Shown one piece after another: positions 1 through 7,417 of a stretch of 64,000 nucleotides of DNA. Origin of the DNA: Flavobacterium sp. (GTDB taxonomy: Bacteria > Bacteroidota > Bacteroidia > Flavobacteriales > Flavobacteriaceae). The notes under the pieces are model-generated. The model had not been told where the DNA came from, did not search any database, and was given only the letters and a program-made list of their open reading frames with translations. Numbering within the stretch: position 1 is the first letter of the stretch; every line of letters begins with the position of its first letter. The stretch covers positions 1 to 64,000 of the forward strand of contig JAGOAL010000007.1 of assembly GCA_017983975.1 (NCBI GenBank). Direction: 5' to 3'. Position numbers and translations under genes: made by a program.

Positions 1-87
1 TTCCTTATAATTAGTTAATAAAAAATACTTTTTAGCTTCTTTAAATGGTACTGAAATTTCCTCAAAAGTTGTAAAAATAACTTTACC
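1..87 (-). other. Open frame continuing past the stop of the first gene, cut by window edge
   Basis: Directly after the TAG stop of the neighbouring minus-strand gene, the same frame stays open for 29 codons to the window edge and reads like ordinary protein (for example IFTTFEEISVPFKEAKKYF). This suggests that the gene was once longer and was interrupted by a nonsense mutation. A separate downstream gene that happens to share the frame is also possible. Confidence 0.35.
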
Positions 88-807
88 CTATTTACTTAAA
101 GAAACTTGATCTCCTTTACCTCTTAGTTCATACTCTCCATTTGCATACCACATTCCTGATGCAGGTCTTTGCCCCATTAAAACAAAAACTTCATTTAAAA
201 AATCAACAGTTACAATATCTTTTGTAGTATTAAATCGCATAGATAAAATTCTTCCTTTACTATCTTTCAAAGAACTATGAATTATTTCATCAGCATCATC
301 TTCAACCGGTGCATAATGCAACCGTTCTTTTAAATCCTTACATCCAGCTATTTTAGAAAAAAGTATATTATCTATTTTCCAACCGTTGTTATTGATTAAA
401 ACAACCTTATCTGTCCATTTTACTTTTGGAGTAGAATTGTACTCAAAATCAATTGTTACATAGGCTTTATTATCATTGATGGTAATTTTGATAATTGTGT
501 ATTTTGAGTATCCATCTGAAAGCGAGGTAAATACACTTCCTTCAAATTGAAATGGTTTATCGGTTGGAAATTCACTATTTTGTACTCTTTTAACATCTAA
601 CTCAGTAAGATGTCTAATGTTTTTCATTTCTTTTATGATCGAAGATGAAAACAAAGCCGTATCTAATGGAATATCATAAAAGTTTTTCTGATTTTTATAT
701 ACCGCATCAATGATTTTAGTGATTTCAAATTGTTTTTTTTGATCTGATTCACATCCAAAAAAGATTACAAAAAATAAACACGTAATTGTACATTTAATTA
801 ATTTCAT
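88..807 (-). CDS. Putative lipoprotein of unknown function, possibly truncated by an in-frame stop
   Basis: A 239-residue protein with a hydrophobic N-terminal segment ending in FFGC at about residue 19, which looks like a weak lipobox, so export and lipid anchoring are likely. The rest is soluble and mixed in charge, with segments resembling the short beta strands of cystatin- or NTF2-like folds, but I recognise no family. The stop is TAG at 88-90 and the same frame continues open to the window edge, so the C-terminus may be missing compared with relatives. It is divergent from rdgB. Confidence 0.65.
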   Translation of the reverse strand: MKLIKCTITCLFFVIFFGCESDQKKQFEITKIIDAVYKNQKNFYDIPLDTALFSSSIIKEMKNIRHLTELDVKRVQNSEFPTDKPFQFEGSVFTSLSDGYSKYTIIKITINDNKAYVTIDFEYNSTPKVKWTDKVVLINNNGWKIDNILFSKIAGCKDLKERLHYAPVEDDADEIIHSSLKDSKGRILSMRFNTTKDIVTVDFLNEVFVLMGQRPASGMWYANGEYELRGKGDQVSLSK

Positions 808-1000
808 AGCGAATAGGGATTGATGAAGATTTTACTATTGATTATTTTTAAAGAAAATATGAAATTGTCTTTATAAAATAGCTTTCAAATAATCATAAGA
901 AAGGGAAGTGTTATCATAAAATGTAGGGTTTTGTTGAATCAAATATAGAAAAATATTTATTTCAAATTACATAAATTTAATATTTAGCATGAAAAAATCA

Positions 1001-1008
1001 TATATTTG
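1001..1008 (+). promoter_or_regulatory. Promoter -7 element for rdgB
   Basis: TATATTTG matches the Bacteroidota -7 consensus TANNTTTG and lies 18 nt before the rdgB ATG at 1027. It rules out the longer TTG reading at 1006, which starts inside the promoter. Confidence 0.6.
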
Positions 1009-1026
1009 GTTTTAAATTTCAAAAGC

Positions 1027-1602
1027 ATGCAATTAGTTTTCGCTTCCAATAACAAAAATAAAATAAAAGAAATTCAGGCTTTAGTAGCTGATACCATTCA
1101 AATAATAAGTTTAGAAGATATAGGTTGTACCGAAGATATTCCTGAAACAGCTGAAACTATTGAAGGAAACGCCATATTAAAAGCCAATTATGTTACCGAG
1201 AAATATGGATATCCGTGTTTTGCCGATGACACTGGTCTTGAAGTTGATGCTTTAAATGGGGCACCAGGAGTTTATTCTGCGCGCTATGCCGGCGAACAAA
1301 AAGATGCAAATGACAATATGGATAAGCTTTTACTAGAATTAAAAGATAAATCGAACCGAAAAGCCAATTTCAAAACAGTCATTTGTCTTAATTTAAATGG
1401 CACACAACAACTCTTTACGGGTATTATCAATGGAAAAATTATTGACGAAAAAATTGGAACTAATGGTTTTGGATATGACCCAATTTTCATCGCCGAAGGG
1501 CATCAAAAAACCTTTGCACAACTTACATTAGAAGAGAAAGCACACATTAGTCATCGAGGAATTGCTGTTGCCCAATTAATAGCTTTTTTATCAAAACAAT
1601 AA
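1027..1602 (+). CDS. rdgB: Non-canonical purine NTP pyrophosphatase (RdgB/HAM1)
   Basis: RdgB/HAM1 proteins hydrolyse ITP, dITP and XTP to monophosphates in the cytosol and keep deaminated purines out of DNA and RNA. The 191-residue protein opens with the nucleotide-binding pattern FASNNKNKIKEI, carries DDTGLEVDALNGAPGVYSARYAG in the first half and ends with the family SHRG segment. An upstream TTG at 1006 would add seven residues but lies in the promoter, so ATG 1027 is chosen. Length is normal for the family. Confidence 0.95.
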   Translation: MQLVFASNNKNKIKEIQALVADTIQIISLEDIGCTEDIPETAETIEGNAILKANYVTEKYGYPCFADDTGLEVDALNGAPGVYSARYAGEQKDANDNMDKLLLELKDKSNRKANFKTVICLNLNGTQQLFTGIINGKIIDEKIGTNGFGYDPIFIAEGHQKTFAQLTLEEKAHISHRGIAVAQLIAFLSKQ

Positions 1603-1711
1603 GGCACTATTGCGCTGATTTCAACTTTTTCGACCTAAAAACAAATCTGAAAAATATTTAACAAACTGAAAATCAATAACTAACAAATTAGTTTATATAG
1701 TATTTTAACCC

Positions 1712-1719
1712 TACCTTTG
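1712..1719 (+). promoter_or_regulatory. Promoter -7 element for the DEAD-box helicase gene
   Basis: TACCTTTG, followed by CAC, lies 20 nt before the ATG at 1740. A TTAG at 1688-1691, 20 nt upstream, could serve as the -33 element. Confidence 0.6.
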
Positions 1720-1739
1720 CACCCAATTTAAAATAATAT

Positions 1740-3644
1740 ATGAATAAATTTGAACAATTAGGATTGAATGAGTCGCTACTGCTGGCGATTAAAGATCTAG
1801 GATTTGAGAATCCGTCAGAAGTGCAAGAAAAAGCGATTCCAGTACTATTGGAACAAAACACAGATTTAGTTGCCCTAGCGCAAACAGGAACAGGGAAAAC
1901 GGCCGCTTTTGGTTTTCCACTAATTCAAAAAATTGATGCTGAAAATAGAAATACGCAAGCATTAATTTTATCGCCAACACGCGAATTATGCTTACAAATC
2001 ACCAACGAGATTAAATTATACTCAAAGTACATAAAGGGGTTACATACTGTGGCTGTTTATGGTGGTGCAAGCATTACAGAACAAGCTAGAGAAGTTAAAC
2101 GTGGTGCACAAATTATTGTGGCTACGCCTGGTAGAATGCAAGACATGATTAACAGAGGTCTTGTGAATATTAAAAACATCGATTTTTGTATCTTAGATGA
2201 GGCAGATGAAATGTTAAATATGGGATTCTACGAAGATATTTGTTCCATTTTATCGGATACACCAGACGAGAAAAACACTTGGTTATTCTCTGCAACTATG
2301 CCAGCTGAAGTTGCTCGTATTGCAAAGAAATTTATGGCTTCTCCAGTTGAAATTACTGTAGGAAGCAAAAACTCGGGATCAGCAACAGTTTCACATGAAT
2401 ATTACTGTGTAAACGCTCGTGACCGTTATGAAGCTTTAAAACGTTTAGCCGATGCAAACCCTGATATTTTCTCGGTTGTATTTTGTAGAACTAAAAGAGA
2501 CACACAAGCCGTTGCCGAAAAACTTATCGAAGATGGTTACAACGCTGCAGCATTACACGGCGATTTATCGCAAGCTCAACGTGATGGAGTTATGAAATCA
2601 TTTAGAGGTCGCCAAATTCAAATGTTGGTAGCTACTGATGTTGCCGCACGTGGAATTGACGTTGATAATATTACACACGTAGTAAATTATCAATTACCAG
2701 ATGAAATTGAAACTTACAATCACCGTTCTGGAAGAACTGGTAGAGCTGGAAAATTAGGAACTTCAATTGTAATTATTACCAAAAGTGAATTGCGTAAAAT
2801 TTCTTCAATTGAAAGAATCATCCAACAAAAATTTCAAGAAAAAACAATTCCATCAGGTATTGAAATCTGCGAAATTCAGTTGTTACACTTAGCTAATAAA
2901 ATCAAAGATACCGAAGTTGATCATGAAATTGACAACTATCTTCCTGCAATTAATGAAGTGTTAGATGGTTTATCTAAAGAAGAATTAATTAAGAAAATGG
3001 TTTCGGTTGAATTTAATAGATTCATCAATTACTACAAATCTAAACGCGATATTACAGGAGAAAGAAGTAATGACCGTGAAAGAAGTTCTGAACCAAGAGA
3101 AATTAGAGCAGGTGATCCTGTGCGTTATTTCATCAATATTGGTGCAAGAGATGATTTCGATTGGATGCAATTAAAAGATTTCATCAAAGAAACATTAGAT
3201 TTAGGTCGTGATGACGTATTCAAAGTTGACGTAAAAGAAGGTTTTTCTTTCTTTAATACTGATGGCGAACATACCGATAAAGTAATGTCTGTTCTTAACG
3301 GATATGATATGAACGGAAGACGCATCAACGTTGAAATTTCTAAAAACGACGGTGGCGGAAGACGCGATCACAACGGAAGAAGTTCTGGTGGTGGTTTTGG
3401 CGGTGGAAGACGCGAAGGTGGTTTTAACCGTGAAAGAAGTGGTGCTGCACCAAGAAGAGATGGTGGAAGAGATGGTGGTTTCCGTAGTGATAGAAATAGC
3501 GCAGCTCCAAGAAGAGAAGGCGGTTTTAGAGGCGAAAGAAGCAGTTCAGCTCCAAAAAGAGAAGGTGGATTTTCAGACAGAGCACCAAGACGTGCAGAAA
3601 GTACTGGTGATACCGCAAGACCAAGAAGACCAAGAAGAAGCTAA
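1740..3644 (+). CDS. DEAD-box ATP-dependent RNA helicase with DbpA-like RNA-binding domain and RG-rich tail
   Basis: A 634-residue cytosolic RNA helicase of the DeaD/CsdA group, which remodels structured RNA in ribosome assembly and cold adaptation. The Q motif region is followed by AQTGTGKT (residues 47-54), PTREL, TPGR, DEAD, SAT, ARGID and HRSGRTGRAG. A DbpA-type RNA-binding domain lies at roughly 455-540, and the last 85 residues are an arginine/glycine-rich tail with repeated RREGGF-like blocks. The tail is low complexity at DNA level too, which creates long overlapping false frames. The exact paralogue is uncertain. Confidence 0.95.
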   Translation: MNKFEQLGLNESLLLAIKDLGFENPSEVQEKAIPVLLEQNTDLVALAQTGTGKTAAFGFPLIQKIDAENRNTQALILSPTRELCLQITNEIKLYSKYIKGLHTVAVYGGASITEQAREVKRGAQIIVATPGRMQDMINRGLVNIKNIDFCILDEADEMLNMGFYEDICSILSDTPDEKNTWLFSATMPAEVARIAKKFMASPVEITVGSKNSGSATVSHEYYCVNARDRYEALKRLADANPDIFSVVFCRTKRDTQAVAEKLIEDGYNAAALHGDLSQAQRDGVMKSFRGRQIQMLVATDVAARGIDVDNITHVVNYQLPDEIETYNHRSGRTGRAGKLGTSIVIITKSELRKISSIERIIQQKFQEKTIPSGIEICEIQLLHLANKIKDTEVDHEIDNYLPAINEVLDGLSKEELIKKMVSVEFNRFINYYKSKRDITGERSNDRERSSEPREIRAGDPVRYFINIGARDDFDWMQLKDFIKETLDLGRDDVFKVDVKEGFSFFNTDGEHTDKVMSVLNGYDMNGRRINVEISKNDGGGRRDHNGRSSGGGFGGGRREGGFNRERSGAAPRRDGGRDGGFRSDRNSAAPRREGGFRGERSSSAPKREGGFSDRAPRRAESTGDTARPRRPRRS

Positions 3645-3706
3645 TCGCTTTTCGTTAATTTTCTTATAAAATTACTAAAAACTACAAAATATCATCTTTA
3701 GATTCG

Positions 3707-3714
3707 TATTTTTG
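3707..3714 (+). promoter_or_regulatory. Promoter -7 element for the carboxypeptidase-regulatory-like gene
   Basis: TATTTTTG matches TANNTTTG and lies 17 nt before the ATG at 3732. Confidence 0.5.
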
Positions 3715-3731
3715 AATCCATATTAAAAAGA

Positions 3732-4502
3732 ATGAGATATTTTGTAGTTTTTTTATTTGTTTTCGTTGCTAACTTAAGTTGGGCACAAAATGATACCTTA
3801 GTAAATATTAAAGGTACTGTGGTCAACAATGAAACTAAATTACCTATTGGCAACGTAAACGTAATAAATGCAACAAGAGTTACAGGAACAGCTACCTCTG
3901 GAAGCGGTACTTTTGAAATTGCTACAAAACTCAACGATACACTACTATTTTCTTATGTTGGTTTTGAAACTGTTAAGGTAAAAGTAACCAACGACTGGAT
4001 CAAAAATAATCCCACCAAAATTTATCTTACCGAAAAAGCATATGTGCTGGATGAAGTGGTTATTAGACAATATCAATTAACAGGTTATGTTGAAGTTGAC
4101 ACCCAATTAATTCCTGTGGCTGATGATGGCTTTCGTTATAGTATTTCTGGATTAAATGCCGGATATGAAGCTGGTGACAAAGCTCCTGGTGCAGTTTCTA
4201 AAGTTTTAGGTTCTATTTTTAATCCTGCTGATTTTCTTTATAATACGTTTGGAAAACGTCCAAAGGAAATGAAAAAGCTTAAGGAAATGAAAAAAGACGA
4301 TACAGTTAGAAATCTTTTGGCTACCAAATTTGATCGCGAAACCTTAGCGGCACTTTTAGAAATTGACAAAGACGATATTCCGCTTATATTACAAAATTGT
4401 AACTATTCAGAATACTTTATTCAAACGGCTAACGACCTGCAAATTATGGATGCCATTAGCTTATGTTATGAAGAATATAAAGTGTTAAAAAAGAACAAAT
4501 AA
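3732..4502 (+). CDS. Secreted protein with a carboxypeptidase-regulatory-like domain
   Basis: A 256-residue exported protein. Residues 1-19 form a signal peptide ending in WAQ. Residues about 24-105 are a beta-sandwich carboxypeptidase-regulatory-like domain (IKGTVVNNETKLPIGNVNV, then LLFSYVGFETVKV), the same module found at the N-terminus of Bacteroidota TonB receptors. Here it is not followed by a beta barrel but by a lysine-rich helical region of unknown function. It probably acts in the periplasm or at the outer membrane. It converges with trmH across only 4 nt. Confidence 0.8.
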   Translation: MRYFVVFLFVFVANLSWAQNDTLVNIKGTVVNNETKLPIGNVNVINATRVTGTATSGSGTFEIATKLNDTLLFSYVGFETVKVKVTNDWIKNNPTKIYLTEKAYVLDEVVIRQYQLTGYVEVDTQLIPVADDGFRYSISGLNAGYEAGDKAPGAVSKVLGSIFNPADFLYNTFGKRPKEMKKLKEMKKDDTVRNLLATKFDRETLAALLEIDKDDIPLILQNCNYSEYFIQTANDLQIMDAISLCYEEYKVLKKNK

Positions 4503-4506
4503 GGCA

Positions 4507-5175
4507 TTATTCTTGGTGTTCTTCAAGGTATTTTCGCTCAATAAAATCTATATCTTTTATTGATTTTCGAGTCCAATCTAATCGTTTTTCCCAAATTTCA
4601 TCTTCGGTTAAGTGCCAATTAATTGCTGATTGTCGCAATCGAGTCGTAATATCTTGAATAATGATAGCTGCCGAAACCGAAATATTCAAACTTTCGGTAT
4701 AACCCACCATTGGAATTTTCAAAAATCCGTCGGCTTGATCTAGTACTTCTTGAGATAAACCATCGCGTTCCGTTCCAAAAAATAAAGCAGCAGGCTTAGT
4801 AATATCGAATTCATGCAAAAAACAAGATTCGTCATGCGGAGTAGTCGCAATAATTTGATACCCATTTGCCCGCATCTCATCCATACAACTTTGAACTGAA
4901 TTGTATCGAAACACATCAACCCACTTTTGAGCTCCCATTGCAATTTCGGTATCAATTCGTTTACCAAATTTCTGTTCAATCACGTTCAATTCTTGAATAC
5001 CAAAAACTTCACAACTACGCATCACTGCGCTGGTATTATGTAATTGATACACATCTTCCATTGCAATCGTAAAATGCTTAGTTCGGTTTTTCAACACGCG
5101 TAAAAAACCTTCTTTTCTATTTTCGGTAAGAAACCTTTCTAAATAATTTAAAAGTTCGTGATCTTTAACATCCAT
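4507..5175 (-). CDS. trmH: tRNA (guanosine-2'-O)-methyltransferase, SpoU/TrmH family
   Basis: A SPOUT-class methyltransferase of 222 residues predicted to methylate the ribose of G18 in tRNA with S-adenosylmethionine. The three SpoU motifs are visible: NTSAVMRSCEVFG near residue 47, LFFGTERDGLS near 130, and IPMVGYTESLNISVSAAI near 155. The N-terminal helical extension and the C-terminal tail fit TrmH better than rRNA-specific RlmB. It is divergent from the sirtuin gene with a 39-nt gap, so the two promoters must overlap. Confidence 0.88.
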   Translation of the reverse strand: MDVKDHELLNYLERFLTENRKEGFLRVLKNRTKHFTIAMEDVYQLHNTSAVMRSCEVFGIQELNVIEQKFGKRIDTEIAMGAQKWVDVFRYNSVQSCMDEMRANGYQIIATTPHDESCFLHEFDITKPAALFFGTERDGLSQEVLDQADGFLKIPMVGYTESLNISVSAAIIIQDITTRLRQSAINWHLTEDEIWEKRLDWTRKSIKDIDFIERKYLEEHQE

Positions 5176-5214
5176 TTTTCTTAAATTTACTACAAAGAAA
5201 ATGAAAATTGTAGT

Positions 5215-5904
5215 ATGAAAAAAATTGTCGTTTTAACAGGTGCTGGAATAAGTGCCGAAAGTGGCATTAAAACCTTTAGAGATGCTGATGGACTATGGGA
5301 AGGCCATGATATCATGGAAGTTGCCTCACCTATTGGGTGGAATAAAAATCCATCTTTGGTATTAGACTTTTACAACAAACGAAGAGCACAACTTTTAACT
5401 GTAAATCCTAATAAAGCGCATGAAATTTTAGCTGAATTAGAAAAACAATTCAATATTCATATCATCACTCAAAATGTAGATGATTTACATGAAAGAGCAG
5501 GAAGTTCTTCCATATTACATCTTCATGGCGAATTATTAAAAGTGAGAAGTGTTGCAAACGAAAAAAACATAATGCATTGGAAAACAGATTTAAATCTAGG
5601 TGATTGCGACGAAAAAGGCAATCAATTACGCCCGCACATTGTATGGTTTGGTGAAGCAGTTCCTTTGATTGAAAAAGCCATAGAAATTGTTGAAACAGCT
5701 GATATATTAGTAATTATTGGCACTTCGTTACAAGTCTATCCAGCAGCAGGATTAATGAATTATGTGAACCAAAAAGTTCCTGTTTATTATATTGATCCAA
5801 AACCCGCCACAATTTATGATTTACCTAATAAGCTAAAAGTACTTCCACTATCGGCAGTTGAAGGAATGAAAATAGTGAAAGATGAACTTTTAAATTTAAA
5901 ATAA
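5215..5904 (+). CDS. cobB: NAD-dependent protein deacylase, sirtuin family, apparently without the zinc cysteines
   Basis: A 229-residue sirtuin that would remove acyl groups from lysines using NAD. NAD-binding GAGISAESGIKTFR is at residues 8-21, TQNVDDLHERAG and the catalytic HLHGE follow, and FYNKRR carries the Tyr and Arg that class III sirtuins such as E. coli CobB use to bind succinyl or malonyl lysine. The small domain normally has four zinc-binding cysteines. Here the stretch between HGE and LRPHIVWFGE has only one cysteine, so it probably folds without zinc. The catalytic core looks intact. Confidence 0.9.
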   Translation: MKKIVVLTGAGISAESGIKTFRDADGLWEGHDIMEVASPIGWNKNPSLVLDFYNKRRAQLLTVNPNKAHEILAELEKQFNIHIITQNVDDLHERAGSSSILHLHGELLKVRSVANEKNIMHWKTDLNLGDCDEKGNQLRPHIVWFGEAVPLIEKAIEIVETADILVIIGTSLQVYPAAGLMNYVNQKVPVYYIDPKPATIYDLPNKLKVLPLSAVEGMKIVKDELLNLK

Positions 5905-5914
5905 AAAACTACAA

Positions 5915-5949
5915 ACTAATTACTAATTACTAATCACTAATTACTAAAT
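5915..5949 (+). repeat. Five heptamer repeats ACTAATT
   Basis: Five consecutive copies of a 7-bp unit (ACTAATT, one ACTAATC, the last ACTAAAT). The final copy overlaps the purB promoter element TAAATTTG at 5945-5952. Confidence 0.8.
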
Positions 5950-5952
5950 TTG
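5945..5952 (+). promoter_or_regulatory. Promoter -7 element for purB
   Basis: TAAATTTG followed by CAC lies 26 nt before the purB ATG. The leader between them is almost only A and C near the start codon, as in purC and pyrD. Confidence 0.6.
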
Positions 5953-5978
5953 CACTTCGTTAAACAACACACAACAAC

Positions 5979-7322
5979 ATGCAACTAACAGAATTAAATG
6001 CTATTTCGCCAATTGATGGTCGTTATAGAAATAAAACCGTTTCATTAGCTCCTTATTTTTCAGAAGAAGCCTTAATAAAATATAGAGTATTAGTAGAAAT
6101 TGAGTATTTTATTGCGCTTCGCGATGCCGATTTACCTCAATTAGCTAAAATTGACAAAACAATATACAATTCGTTACGAGCAATTTATCTAAACTTTTCT
6201 ACCGAAGATGCACTTTGGATCAAGGAAACCGAAAAAACAACGAATCACGATGTAAAAGCGGTGGAATATTTCATTAAATCAAAATTTGATGGTTTAGGAT
6301 TGAATGATTTTAAAGAGTTTATTCATTTCGGATTGACATCGCAAGACATAAATAACACAGCGATTCCGCTTTCTACCAAAGAAGCATTTGAAAATGTATA
6401 TTTACCAGGATTAGTAAGCGTAATTGCAAAATTAAAAGAATTGGCTATGGAGTGGAAAGACATTCCATTATTAGCCAGAACTCACGGACAACCTGCCTCT
6501 CCAACTCGTTTAGGAAAAGAAATTTTAGTTTTTGTAGAGCGTTTAGAAGAGCAAATGCGTTTGTTGTTCAACGTGCCTTTTGCAGCAAAATTTGGAGGTG
6601 CTACTGGAAATTACAATGCACATAAAGTAGCGTATCCAAATACCGATTGGAAAAAATTTGGAACTGATTTTGTAGAAAATAGTTTGGGATTACACCATTC
6701 ATTTCCAACGACACAAATTGAACATTACGATCATTTTGCCGCATTTTTTGATGCTTTAAAACGAATAAATACAATTTTAATCGACTTGGATAGAGATATT
6801 TGGACGTATGTTTCTATGGATTATTTCAAACAAAAAATAAAAGCAGGCGAAATTGGTTCTTCGGCAATGCCACACAAAGTAAATCCAATTGATTTTGAAA
6901 ATTCGGAAGGAAATTTAGGAATTGCGAATGCTATTTTTGAACATCTTTCTGCAAAATTACCACTTTCAAGATTACAACGAGATTTGACTGATAGTACGGT
7001 ATTACGTAATATTGGTGTTCCAATGGGACATACTTTAATCGCATTTGAAGCAACTTTAAAAGGATTGAACAAATTGTTATTAAACGAAGAAAAGTTTGCG
7101 GAAGATTTAGAGAAAAACTGGGCCGTGATTGCAGAAGCGATTCAAACGATTTTACGTCGTGAAGGCTATCCAAATCCATATGAAGCTTTGAAAGACTTAA
7201 CCCGAACAAACAGTGTAATCAATAAAGAAGCGATTCATAATTTCATTGGAACTTTAAAAGTTTCTGAAGAAGTTAGAGCTGAATTAATGCAAATTACACC
7301 AAGTAATTATTTAGGGATTTAA
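5979..7322 (+). CDS. purB: Adenylosuccinate lyase
   Basis: PurB catalyses two steps of purine synthesis: SAICAR to AICAR plus fumarate, and adenylosuccinate to AMP plus fumarate. At 447 residues it is full length. The fumarase/aspartase superfamily signature GSSAMPHKVNPIDFENSEG begins near residue 293 and contains the flexible catalytic serine loop, and TSQDINNTA near 120 and RTHGQPASPT near 170 are the other conserved blocks. The gene stands alone, with its own promoter and a strong terminator. PurC, whose product PurB processes, lies about 50 kb away on the other strand. Confidence 0.97.
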   Translation: MQLTELNAISPIDGRYRNKTVSLAPYFSEEALIKYRVLVEIEYFIALRDADLPQLAKIDKTIYNSLRAIYLNFSTEDALWIKETEKTTNHDVKAVEYFIKSKFDGLGLNDFKEFIHFGLTSQDINNTAIPLSTKEAFENVYLPGLVSVIAKLKELAMEWKDIPLLARTHGQPASPTRLGKEILVFVERLEEQMRLLFNVPFAAKFGGATGNYNAHKVAYPNTDWKKFGTDFVENSLGLHHSFPTTQIEHYDHFAAFFDALKRINTILIDLDRDIWTYVSMDYFKQKIKAGEIGSSAMPHKVNPIDFENSEGNLGIANAIFEHLSAKLPLSRLQRDLTDSTVLRNIGVPMGHTLIAFEATLKGLNKLLLNEEKFAEDLEKNWAVIAEAIQTILRREGYPNPYEALKDLTRTNSVINKEAIHNFIGTLKVSEEVRAELMQITPSNYLGI

Positions 7323-7343
7323 CAAAACTAATTTTATATACTA

Positions 7344-7374
7344 ACCTCGTAATAAAAAAATACGAGGTTTTTTT
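7344..7374 (+). terminator. Rho-independent terminator after purB
   Basis: Stem ACCTCGTA / TACGAGGT (7344-7351 and 7361-7368) with a 9-nt A-rich loop and a run of T residues. Confidence 0.85.
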
Positions 7375-7417
7375 GTATTCCAAATCCTTTTCAGTATTTT
7401 AGTAAAAATTCAAATCA

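Noticed and set aside
3331..3669. Plus-strand frame of 112 residues overlapping the helicase tail
   Set aside because: It is a second frame through the low-complexity RG-rich tail and is made almost only of E, V, K and Q; the helicase frame is clearly the real one.
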